The translations under genes and the position numbers were made by a program. Below the pieces are notes generated by a model, which was given only the letters and a program-made list of their open reading frames with translations, was not told the origin of the DNA and did not search any database. Shown piece by piece: positions 1 through 6,428 of a stretch of 19,831 bases of DNA. The first letter of the stretch is position 1; each line of letters begins with the position of its first letter. The DNA is taken from positions 1-19,831 of the forward strand of contig CATILC010000141.1 of NCBI GenBank assembly GCA_949516455.1, read 5' to 3'. Source of the DNA: Flavobacteriia bacterium. GTDB taxonomy: Bacteria > Bacteroidota > Bacteroidia > Flavobacteriales > Schleiferiaceae.

Positions 1-600
1 AGTTCCATTGCTGCATTTGGTCCTGCTTCACCCAAAGATCCCTGCCCGCAAAATACCTATATGGACCCCAGCACGGTCTACGGCATCTCCAAGCTTTCGG
101 GCGAGTTGTGGTGTCGGTATTACCACGATCAATATGGCGTGGACGTTCGTTCGGTGCGCTATCCCGGCCTGATCAGCTGGAAGGGTGAGCCGGGCGGAGG
201 TACCACGGATTATGCAGTGGAGATCTTCCACGAAGCACTGCGTTCGAATGCCTACACCAGTTTCATCGATCGGGACACTCGGCTGCCCATGATGTATATG
301 CCCGATGCCTTGTCTGCCACATTGAAGATCATGGAAGCGCCTGCGGAAAAGGTGAAGATCAGGACTGCCTACAATATCGGATCGATCAGCTTGACACCTG
401 GAGAATTGGCGGAAGCCATTCGCATGGAACGACCTGATTTTCAGTTGCGGGTCGCACCGGATTTCAGAGATGCCATCGCCCAAAGCTGGCCAGCAGTGCT
501 GGACGACCTACCGGCACGGAAAGATTGGGGCCATGATCCGAAATTTGGTCTGCAAGAGATGGTCCGTGATATGCTCAAGAATATTTCGGCACACTCCTGA
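1..600 (+). CDS. tdh: L-threonine 3-dehydrogenase, SDR type (5' end cut off)
   Basis: Oxidises L-threonine to 2-amino-3-ketobutyrate with NAD+, the first step of threonine breakdown to glycine and acetyl-CoA; cytosolic. The reading frame is open from the first base of the window, so the N-terminal Rossmann GxxGxxG region lies outside. What remains begins near an SSIAAFGP stretch (the catalytic-Ser strand of extended SDRs) followed by YGISK, the YxxxK catalytic pair. Then come the RYPG strand, a PGGGTTDYAVEI segment, LPMMYMPDA and a C-terminal PDFRDAIAQSWP stretch, all strongly reminiscent of the epimerase-like threonine dehydrogenases of Bacteroidota and Thermoplasma rather than the zinc-dependent E. 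coli Tdh. The ATG at 61 is internal, not a start. hemW begins 9 bases after the stop, so the two are probably cotranscribed. A generic NAD-dependent epimerase is the alternative, but the DYAVEIF and MMYMPDA segments favour threonine dehydrogenase. Confidence 0.88.
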   Translation, partial: SSIAAFGPASPKDPCPQNTYMDPSTVYGISKLSGELWCRYYHDQYGVDVRSVRYPGLISWKGEPGGGTTDYAVEIFHEALRSNAYTSFIDRDTRLPMMYMPDALSATLKIMEAPAEKVKIRTAYNIGSISLTPGELAEAIRMERPDFQLRVAPDFRDAIAQSWPAVLDDLPARKDWGHDPKFGLQEMVRDMLKNISAHS

Positions 601-609
601 GGCCCATTC

Positions 610-1722
610 ATGCGGCTGTACCTCCATATTCCCTTTTGCCGACAGGCCTGTCATTATTGTGATTTTCATTTTTCGACCTCCACCCGACTGGTGGACGATA
701 TGGTCCGCGCCATAGAAGAGGAACTCAAATTCTGGTACACGCAAGATTGGGCAGGGCCTTGTTCATCTGTCTATCTCGGAGGAGGAACACCTTCCGTTCT
801 GACCAAGCAGCAATTGGCCTCCCTGTTGGATACGGTCAATGCGCACTTTGGCTGGTCGGATGCATCGGAGATCACTCTGGAGGTGAATCCGGAAGATGTA
901 TCTGCTGCTGCACTGAGCGATTGGCGATCCGTTGGCTTCAACCGTTTGAGCGTTGGCATACAGTCCTTTGCTCCTTCGGATCTGCAATGGATGAACCGCA
1001 GCCATACGGCGGATCAATCTGAACGGGCGCTGGATGCGATACGGAATTCGGATTTCACCAATTTTTCATTGGATCTCATTTACGGTCTGCCCACGGGTTC
1101 GGACTGGCCAGCGAGCCTGGAGAATGCACTCGCCTATGAACCCCCACATGTATCTGCCTATTGCTTGGGCATCGAAGAAGGTACTGTTCTTGGCAGGCGA
1201 GTGGCCACCGGAAAGCAGAAGATTCCTGAGGAAGGCTCGGTCGCTGCCGATTTCAAGGTTTTATGCCGTGAGATGAGAGATCGGGGCTACGCACATTACG
1301 AGCTTTCCAGCTTTTGTCGTCCGGGGGCTCGTTCGGCACATAATTCGGGCTATTGGTCGGGGGTACCTTATCTGGGTGTCGGACCTTCGGCGCATTCCTT
1401 CGATGGATCTGTCCGATGGCACAATCTCAAGCCCAACGCTGCTTATCTGAAGAAGATCAAAGAGGGTGCGCCCTGGTATACTGCGGAACAGATGGACCCT
1501 TTGGAGAAATGGAACGAAGCCCTCATGATCGGACTGCGATTGGCGGAAGGTGTTTCTGTGGCGCATTTGGAGACCCTTTTGCCTTCGGGTCAAAAGCTTC
1601 CGGAACGCGCCGTCGAAGAACTCTCGAGATCCGGTCTTTTGCTCGAGGAATCCGGTCATTGGAGAATTCCTGAAATTCATGGTCTGTTGACCGACCACAT
1701 CACACGAAATCTCATGCTATGA
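610..1722 (+). CDS. hemW: Radical SAM haem chaperone HemW (coproporphyrinogen oxidase-like)
   Basis: HemW proteins are radical-SAM relatives of HemN that bind haem and pass it to target proteins instead of oxidising coproporphyrinogen; many annotations still say coproporphyrinogen III oxidase-like. The 370-residue length fits HemW and is shorter than HemN (about 450). The N-terminus starts directly with LYLHIPFC and the [4Fe-4S]-binding CxxxCxxC set C10, C14, C17, followed by Phe (F19) where HemN has a further Cys. SAM-binding elements follow: GGGTPS at 57-62, ExNP at 91-94, LSVGIQSF at 113-120, and later the GVGPSAHSF segment. A C-terminal winged-helix-like stretch typical of the family ends the protein. 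The ATG at 610 puts the Cys motif at the usual distance from the N-terminus. Its stop overlaps the next start as ATGA, implying translational coupling to the cyclase-family gene. Haem trafficking is inferred from the family. Confidence 0.93.
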   Translation: MRLYLHIPFCRQACHYCDFHFSTSTRLVDDMVRAIEEELKFWYTQDWAGPCSSVYLGGGTPSVLTKQQLASLLDTVNAHFGWSDASEITLEVNPEDVSAAALSDWRSVGFNRLSVGIQSFAPSDLQWMNRSHTADQSERALDAIRNSDFTNFSLDLIYGLPTGSDWPASLENALAYEPPHVSAYCLGIEEGTVLGRRVATGKQKIPEEGSVAADFKVLCREMRDRGYAHYELSSFCRPGARSAHNSGYWSGVPYLGVGPSAHSFDGSVRWHNLKPNAAYLKKIKEGAPWYTAEQMDPLEKWNEALMIGLRLAEGVSVAHLETLLPSGQKLPERAVEELSRSGLLLEESGHWRIPEIHGLLTDHITRNLML

Positions 1723-2462
1723 AGCAGCTGGTGTTCGACCACAAAGACAAGATCTACGAAGCGGATCTGGAAGGCGGTGTGGATCTTTCCATCCCCTTTG
1801 GCCACGAGGAGTCGTATTCTGCATGGGGCAGTCCCGACATGCAGGCGGAACCCGTTCGATATGGCGACTGGATCGGAAGCGTGGAGGCCGGAGCAGCGGT
1901 CAACTTCTTTGACCTGCGGCTCAATCCGCATGGAAATGGAACCCATACTGAATGGGCCGGGCATATTTTGAAGGAAAGGGGCTCGGTGACCGATCAGATC
2001 AAAGGCGAATGGTTTCTGGCCTTTCTGATCGAGGGTCGGCCGGAGGCGTCGGGCTGCATCCCAGAGCCGGAATTCCTTGCTGGATACAATGAACTGCCAC
2101 CCGCGGTCATCTTGCGCACATCCGCGGCCTACCAGCGTCCTGCAGATCGCAATTTCACCGGTACAGCGCCTCCTTTTCTCTCTCCTTCATTCGTTCACGA
2201 TCTGAGAAAAAAGGGTGTGGATCATTTGCTGGTCGACCTTCCCTCGGTCGATCCGGAGGAAGATGAAGGTCGATTGGAAGCGCATCGTGCATTTTGGTTT
2301 TCTGGAGAAGAAGAATTGAGGGCTCATGCGACGATCACGGAATTCATTCGGGTTCCAGCAGAACTCGAACAAGGTCTTTATCTGCTTCACTTGCAGCTGG
2401 CGCCATTGACCAACGACGCCAGTCCGAGCCGCCCCATTTTGTATCCAGTCAAAGCGCGTTGA
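1719..2462 (+). CDS. Cyclase-family protein (kynurenine formamidase-like metal hydrolase)
   Basis: A 247-residue cytosolic protein of the cyclase / kynurenine formamidase fold (Cyclase family, KynB-like). The fold markers are an early DLSIPF strand (22-27), a metal-site segment around H71, H76, E78 and H82, and a C-terminal LLVDLPSVDPEED...AHRAFW stretch. Canonical KynB proteins carry HxGTHxDxPxH. Here the GTH is kept, but the Asp is Glu, and the first His sits five rather than four residues before the second, so the metal site may differ. Family members hydrolyse N-formylkynurenine or other amides and lactones; the substrate here cannot be read from sequence. An ALDH8-type dehydrogenase near the right edge of the window might act in tryptophan catabolism, but that link is only suggestive. 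The start ATG overlaps the hemW stop by 4 bases, and the stop overlaps the next ATG (TGATG), so it sits inside a translationally coupled string. Confidence 0.8.
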   Translation: MKQLVFDHKDKIYEADLEGGVDLSIPFGHEESYSAWGSPDMQAEPVRYGDWIGSVEAGAAVNFFDLRLNPHGNGTHTEWAGHILKERGSVTDQIKGEWFLAFLIEGRPEASGCIPEPEFLAGYNELPPAVILRTSAAYQRPADRNFTGTAPPFLSPSFVHDLRKKGVDHLLVDLPSVDPEEDEGRLEAHRAFWFSGEEELRAHATITEFIRVPAELEQGLYLLHLQLAPLTNDASPSRPILYPVKAR

Positions 2463-2794
2463 TGGACATTGAGTCGTATCGGGCATTTTGCCTTCAGCTG
2501 CCGCATGCCACCGAGAGTACACCTTTTGGCCCGGATGTGCTCATATTCAAGGTCCATGGAAAGATATTCGCCAGCCTATCTCTTGATGGTGAGCAGGCCC
2601 GTAGCAATCTGAAGTGCACCCCCGAATGGGCCCTGGAACTGCGCGAAGAGCATGAGGGCATTCAGCCCGGCTACCACATGAACAAGAAACACTGGAACAC
2701 GCTCTATCTGGAAATGCTCCCCGAAGCACTCATTATTGACTTGGTGGAGCACTCCTATCAGCTTGTTGCCGCCAAGGGCAAGAAAGGCTCTTAG
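2462..2794 (+). CDS. MmcQ/YjbR-family protein
   Basis: A 110-residue protein of the YjbR/MmcQ family, small proteins with a CyaY-like DNA-binding fold whose cellular role is unclear. Visible family signatures are the N-terminal ESYRAFCLQLPHATESTPFG segment, a VLIFKVHGKIFASLSL strand pair, a central NLKC segment, and the GYHMNKKHWNTLYLE stretch. The last of these is the most diagnostic, since HWN is nearly invariant in the family. The frame is open upstream to 2294, but that part overlaps the cyclase gene. The ATG at 2462 shares one base with the cyclase stop (TGATG) and gives the usual family length, so it is the preferred start. It is the last gene of the coupled tdh-hemW-cyclase-mmcQ string; 60 bases follow before the transporter. 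Family assignment is firm, function is not. Confidence 0.88.
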   Translation: MDIESYRAFCLQLPHATESTPFGPDVLIFKVHGKIFASLSLDGEQARSNLKCTPEWALELREEHEGIQPGYHMNKKHWNTLYLEMLPEALIIDLVEHSYQLVAAKGKKGS

Positions 2795-2854
2795 TGTTAT
2801 CTGTTTTTTGGAATAGTGCGTAATTGCCCCAACGAACGAAGCTTTTAAGTGCGC

Positions 2855-4078
2855 ATGGAACCCATTAAAAAACAACGCCTTTTGATCGCAGTGGCGGCTT
2901 TGGGCTATTTCGTGGACATCTACGATCTCATACTCTTTGGCATTGTACGCATTCCCAGCCTGACCGATCTCGGAGTGCCTTCCTCAGAACTTCAGAGCAC
3001 GGGCATCTTGCTGCTCAATATGCAGATGGCCGGCATGCTCATCGGTGGATTCCTCTTTGGCGTTCTTGGCGATATAAAGGGCAGAGTGACCGTTCTCTTT
3101 GGTTCCATTGTGCTGTATTCGGTGGCCAATATTTCCAATGGTTTGGTAACCTCCATTCCTGCCTACGCCTTTGTTCGATTTCTGGCGGGCCTCGGTCTGG
3201 CTGGAGAACTTGGCGCCGGGATCACTCTGGTCTCTGAGACCATGTCCAAGGAAAAACGAGGATACGGGACGATGTTGGTGGTCACATTCGGAGCGCTGGG
3301 TGCTGTTGTGGCGGCATTGATCGCAGATGAATTCAGCTGGCGTATGAGCTATTTCGTTGGTGGCGGGCTTGGCTTGCTGCTGCTTTTGTTGCGGGTGCGT
3401 GCCATGGAATCCGGCATGTTCAATGAGCTTCCCAAAAAAGATCAAAAGGTGATGAGTTTTCTGAGGATCATCGGAAAGAAAGAACTGTTCATCAAGTACC
3501 TCCGGTGCATTCTGATCGGTGTGCCCGTGTGGTATGTCGTGGGCATTTTGGTGGTCTTCTCTCCCGAATTTGCAGAGGCCCTGCAGGTGCAGGGAACGGT
3601 CAAAGGAAGTCAGGCGGTCATTTGGTGCTATGTGGGGCTCAGCGCAGGCGACTTACTCACTGGCGTATTGAGCCAAATGTTCCGAAGCAGAAGGCGTGTC
3701 ATTCTGGGCAGTCTGTTTTTCAGCGCAGCTATATCCGCGATCTATTTATACACCTTTGGCCTGTCCGACACCACCTTTTACCTGATCTGTTTTCTGCTGG
3801 GAACCAGCACGGGCTATTGGGGCCTATTTGTGACCGTGGCCTCGGAATCCTTCGGGACGAATATTCGTTCCACGGTGACCACTACCGTTCCCAATTTCGT
3901 CCGGGGTTCGACCATTCCCATTACGCTCAGCTTTGCCTTTTTACAGGAATCGATGGGCTGGAGCATGAGCCACAGCGCGGCACTGGTCGGCCTTGTCTGC
4001 TTTGCCATCGCCTTTTGGGCATCCTGGGGCATTCAGGAAACCTTTGCCAAGGATCTTGACTATTTAGAGGCTCCATGA
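2855..4078 (+). CDS. Major facilitator superfamily transporter
   Basis: An inner-membrane transporter of 407 residues with the hydrophobic periodicity of a 12-helix MFS protein. The first helix carries DxxD (D21, D24), common in metabolite:H+ and aromatic-acid:H+ symporters. The loop between helices 2 and 3 has the motif-A-like GDIKGR (72-77), and helix 4 carries R108 followed by glycine-rich AGLGLAGELGAG. A basic cytoplasmic loop separates the two halves around residues 195-215. These features resemble the MHS/AAHS symporters for organic acids, but the substrate cannot be assigned. The ATG at 2855 is preferred; an in-frame GTG six bases upstream (2849) is possible, and neither has a clear Shine-Dalgarno. 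It lies in the same direction as the tdh-hemW string but 60 bases downstream, so cotranscription is possible, not shown. Confidence 0.85.
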   Translation: MEPIKKQRLLIAVAALGYFVDIYDLILFGIVRIPSLTDLGVPSSELQSTGILLLNMQMAGMLIGGFLFGVLGDIKGRVTVLFGSIVLYSVANISNGLVTSIPAYAFVRFLAGLGLAGELGAGITLVSETMSKEKRGYGTMLVVTFGALGAVVAALIADEFSWRMSYFVGGGLGLLLLLLRVRAMESGMFNELPKKDQKVMSFLRIIGKKELFIKYLRCILIGVPVWYVVGILVVFSPEFAEALQVQGTVKGSQAVIWCYVGLSAGDLLTGVLSQMFRSRRRVILGSLFFSAAISAIYLYTFGLSDTTFYLICFLLGTSTGYWGLFVTVASESFGTNIRSTVTTTVPNFVRGSTIPITLSFAFLQESMGWSMSHSAALVGLVCFAIAFWASWGIQETFAKDLDYLEAP

Positions 4079-4095
4079 GTCCATGTTCTATTGTG

Positions 4096-4103
4096 TACCT
4101 TTG
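4096..4103 (+). promoter_or_regulatory. Bacteroidota -7 element ahead of the NYN-CSD gene
   Basis: TACCTTTG is an exact match to the TAnnTTTG -7 consensus of Bacteroidota primary-sigma promoters. It lies 51 bases before the ATG at 4155, in the gap after the transporter. No convincing TTTG -33 box lies about 20 bases upstream, so this is a half-supported promoter. Confidence 0.45.
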
Positions 4104-4154
4104 ACACGCTCTGCCGTTATGGCTTTTTTGTTTCATAATTTTTAATGACCCTCC

Positions 4155-5081
4155 ATGTTCCCCCAAACCAATGGAAGCATCACGAAGGTTGGTGTGTTTT
4201 ATGATGGAAGCTATTTCCTCTACGTAAGCAACTACTACAACTGGTTTCACGAAAAGAAATCCAGGATCAGTATTTCGGGATTGCACGAATTCATCCAGCA
4301 TCAGGTGGCGCAGGAAGAAGATGTGGATCCGAGATACACCCGGATAACCGACGCACATTATTTCAGGGCAAGGCTCAATGCCAACGACGCCCAATCCCGC
4401 GGAAATCAGCTCTACTACGATCGTGTTTTTGACGACATACTTCTGCAGGAGAATGTGACATTGCACTATATGTCGCTCCGCAATGCCCCCACCGGCCGAC
4501 TGGAGAAAAGCATGGATACCTGGTTGGCGCTCGAGGCCTATGAGATGACCCTCATGCGGCAATTCGATTATCTGGTGCTCGTAGCTTCAGACAGCGACTA
4601 TGTTCCGCTGGTACGGAAGATCGAAGCATTGGGCGTTCCAGTGATCCTGCTCAGTTGGGACTTTGAATACATGAACGACGACGGGCAAAGGATCGTTACC
4701 CGAACCTCACAGGAATTGATCAATGAGGCTGCCATGCCACTGGCCATGCACGACATCATTGAGAACAGCATCCAAGAGCCCAATGGACTCACAGATAAGC
4801 TCTTCGTTCCGCGCACACCAGAGAAGACACTGAGCAGACCGCTCAGCCTCGACGATCTGGAAATGGAAGAAGGCGCTGTTCACGTGAGTGAGATACAGAA
4901 CCTGAAGAGCGGTTATGGCTTCATCAATTTCGATCCGGCCAATCTGTTCTTCCACTACAGCAGCCTGGAGAATGTGGATTTCAATGAGCTGCAGGTCGGC
5001 GACCGGGTCAAATTCACTTTGGGAACCAATGAGCGGGGCGATGCCATCGCACAGCATGTGGAGCTCGCTGGCGAGGAGTAG
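4155..5081 (+). CDS. NYN (LabA/DUF88-like) PIN-fold nuclease domain fused to a cold-shock domain
   Basis: A 308-residue, probably cytosolic RNA-processing or RNA-binding protein. Residues about 10-185 form a NYN domain, a PIN-like RNase fold. VGVFYDGSYF carries the first acidic residue D17, the helix after GRLEKSMD carries D121, and LVLVASDSDYVPLV carries D146 and D148, the usual metal-binding set. DGSY replaces the DgsN typical of many NYN proteins. After a linker of about 55 residues, residues 240-305 read as a cold-shock/S1-like OB domain: GYGFINF, a shortened LFFHYSSL (the FVH RNP-2-like strand), LQVGDRVKF and GDAIAQHVEL. The combination suggests an RNase guided by its own single-strand nucleic-acid binding domain; targets are unknown. 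It probably has its own promoter and converges on frr with a 23-base gap. Assignment of both domains is by motif recognition; catalytic activity is inferred from the retained acidic residues. Confidence 0.85.
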   Translation: MFPQTNGSITKVGVFYDGSYFLYVSNYYNWFHEKKSRISISGLHEFIQHQVAQEEDVDPRYTRITDAHYFRARLNANDAQSRGNQLYYDRVFDDILLQENVTLHYMSLRNAPTGRLEKSMDTWLALEAYEMTLMRQFDYLVLVASDSDYVPLVRKIEALGVPVILLSWDFEYMNDDGQRIVTRTSQELINEAAMPLAMHDIIENSIQEPNGLTDKLFVPRTPEKTLSRPLSLDDLEMEEGAVHVSEIQNLKSGYGFINFDPANLFFHYSSLENVDFNELQVGDRVKFTLGTNERGDAIAQHVELAGEE

Positions 5082-5104
5082 ATCTTACGTTCGGCGCGGC
5101 GTGC

Positions 5105-5668
5105 CTAGATGGCCATGATCTCCTCTTCCTTTTTGGAGAGGATTCCGTCCACTTTTTCTACGTATCGATCCGTGATGGTCTGAGCTTCACCTTCGGCATC
5201 CTTTACGCTGTCTTCTGACAGGCCGTCCTTGCCGAGTTGCTTGATCTCGTCCATCATCTCCTTCCGGCCATTGCGGATGCCCACCTTGGCATCTTCAGCC
5301 TCAGAGCGCGCTCTCTTTACCAGTTCTATTCTCCGTTCTTCGGTAAGCGGCGGAATGTTGATGATGATCATTTCCCCGTTGTTCATGGGGTTGAGTCCCA
5401 GATTGGCCACGATGATGGCTTTCTCGATCTCGGGCATCATGGCTTTTTCCCAGGGCTGAACACTGAGGGTGCGTGCGTCCGGTGTATTGATGTTGGATAC
5501 CTGATTCAGCGGCGTGAGATTCCCGTAGTAGTCCAGCTTCACTCCCTCGAGCATGCTCGGGTTGGCGCGGCCTGCGCGGATCTTGATCAATTCTTTCTCC
5601 AGGTGTTCCATGGCCTTGTCCATTTGCTCCTGGGCCGTTTCTAAGATCAGTTCGAGTTCTTCTTGCAT
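5105..5668 (-). CDS. frr: Ribosome recycling factor
   Basis: RRF splits the post-termination 70S complex together with EF-G so that ribosomes can be reused; cytosolic and essential. The 187-residue length is standard. Recognisable segments are the first helix of the three-helix bundle with KIRAGRANPSML, the hinge and beta-domain with DYYGNLTPLNQVSNI, the TLSVQPWEKAMM strand, GLNPMNNGEMIIINIPPLTEERR, and the long C-terminal helices ending in VDGILSKKEEEIM. It lies 7 bases downstream of pyrH on the same strand, the near-universal bacterial order, so the two form one transcript. The stop at 5105 faces the NYN-CSD gene stop across 23 bases with no obvious terminator hairpin. Confidence 0.98.
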   Translation of the reverse strand: MQEELELILETAQEQMDKAMEHLEKELIKIRAGRANPSMLEGVKLDYYGNLTPLNQVSNINTPDARTLSVQPWEKAMMPEIEKAIIVANLGLNPMNNGEMIIINIPPLTEERRIELVKRARSEAEDAKVGIRNGRKEMMDEIKQLGKDGLSEDSVKDAEGEAQTITDRYVEKVDGILSKKEEEIMAI

Positions 5669-5675
5669 GGCTTTA

Positions 5676-6383
5676 TCAGTTGTTGACCAGTGTGCCGACT
5701 TTCTCGCCTGTCACCACACGGTGCAGATTTCCGGGCTTGTTCATGTCGAATACCAAAATAGGCAGGTCGTTCTCTCTGCTCAGGGTGAAGGCGGTCATAT
5801 CCATCACGTTGAGTCCCTTTTCGTAGACCTCTTGGAAACTGATCGTATCGTATTTGACCGCATTGGAATCTTTTTCCGGATCGGCCGTATAGATTCCGTC
5901 CACTCGGGTTCCCTTGAGGATGACATCGGCACCGATCTCAATGGCCCGGAGTGTGGCCGCTGTATCGGTAGTGAAGTAAGGATTTCCCGTTCCGGCACCG
6001 AAGATCACCACGCGACCTTTTTCCAAATGGCGTACCGCTCGTCTGCGGATGAATGGTTCGGCGATCTTGTCCATTTCGATGGCCGATTGCAATCGGGTCT
6101 TCAGGCCTTCATTTTCCAAAGCGGATTGCAGGGCCAGTCCGTTGATCATGGTCGCGAGCATGCCCATATGGTCGCCTTGTACCCGGTCCATTCCCGTGCT
6201 TGCTCCCTGAACGCCGCGGAAGATGTTTCCACCCCCGATCACGATGGCTACCTGGGCGCCTTCGTCGATCACCTGCTGGATCTCGTGCGCATAATCCTTG
6301 AGACGTTCTCCGTCTATTCCGAACTGTTGGTCGCCCATCAGCGCCTCGCCACTGAGCTTGAGCAGGATCCGTTTGTATTTCAC
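5676..6383 (-). CDS. pyrH: Uridylate (UMP) kinase
   Basis: Phosphorylates UMP to UDP with ATP, the committed step to UTP and CTP; a cytosolic hexamer of the amino-acid-kinase fold, distinct from eukaryotic UMP/CMP kinases. At 235 residues it has the normal length. Key elements are KLSGEA at 9-14 (phosphate-binding Lys9), GGGN at 50-53, acidic D71 in the UMP-binding loop, the GTGNPYFTTDTAATLRA nucleotide loop, and GTRVDGIYTADP for ATP binding. The start ATG lies 43 bases from the end of the upstream receptor gene. On the - strand, TATTTTCG at 6407-6400 is a 7/8 match to the Bacteroidota -7 element and could drive pyrH-frr, although no -33 box is evident. It shares an operon with frr. Confidence 0.98.
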   Translation of the reverse strand: MKYKRILLKLSGEALMGDQQFGIDGERLKDYAHEIQQVIDEGAQVAIVIGGGNIFRGVQGASTGMDRVQGDHMGMLATMINGLALQSALENEGLKTRLQSAIEMDKIAEPFIRRRAVRHLEKGRVVIFGAGTGNPYFTTDTAATLRAIEIGADVILKGTRVDGIYTADPEKDSNAVKYDTISFQEVYEKGLNVMDMTAFTLSRENDLPILVFDMNKPGNLHRVVTGEKVGTLVNN

Positions 6384-6407
6384 TATTGGAAGATTTGAAC
6401 GAAAATA

Positions 6408-6428
6408 GAAAAGACGGAGGGTCTTTTC
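6408..6428 (-). terminator. Hairpin terminator at the end of the TonB receptor gene
   Basis: A perfect 8-bp inverted repeat, GAAAAGAC and GTCTTTTC around a 5-base loop, starts inside the receptor stop codon. Reading leftward, the second arm and following bases are T-rich (GTCTTTTCTATTTTC), as in an intrinsic terminator. It would separate receptor transcription from pyrH-frr. The stem is AT-rich, so strength is uncertain. Confidence 0.5.

Noticed and set aside
4115..4132. Small GC stem followed by T6 after the transporter gene
   Set aside because: The stem is only 3-4 bp with a wobble, and it lies downstream of the likely NYN-CSD -7 element, where a terminator would block that gene.
3927..4562. 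A 211-codon - strand frame spanning the gap between the transporter and NYN-CSD genes
   Set aside because: It runs antisense to both genes and across a gap containing a + strand -7 element; no recognisable protein features.
5553..6398. A 281-codon open frame on the + strand
   Set aside because: It is antisense to pyrH and the start of frr, both unmistakable genes; no signal peptide, domain or start signal.
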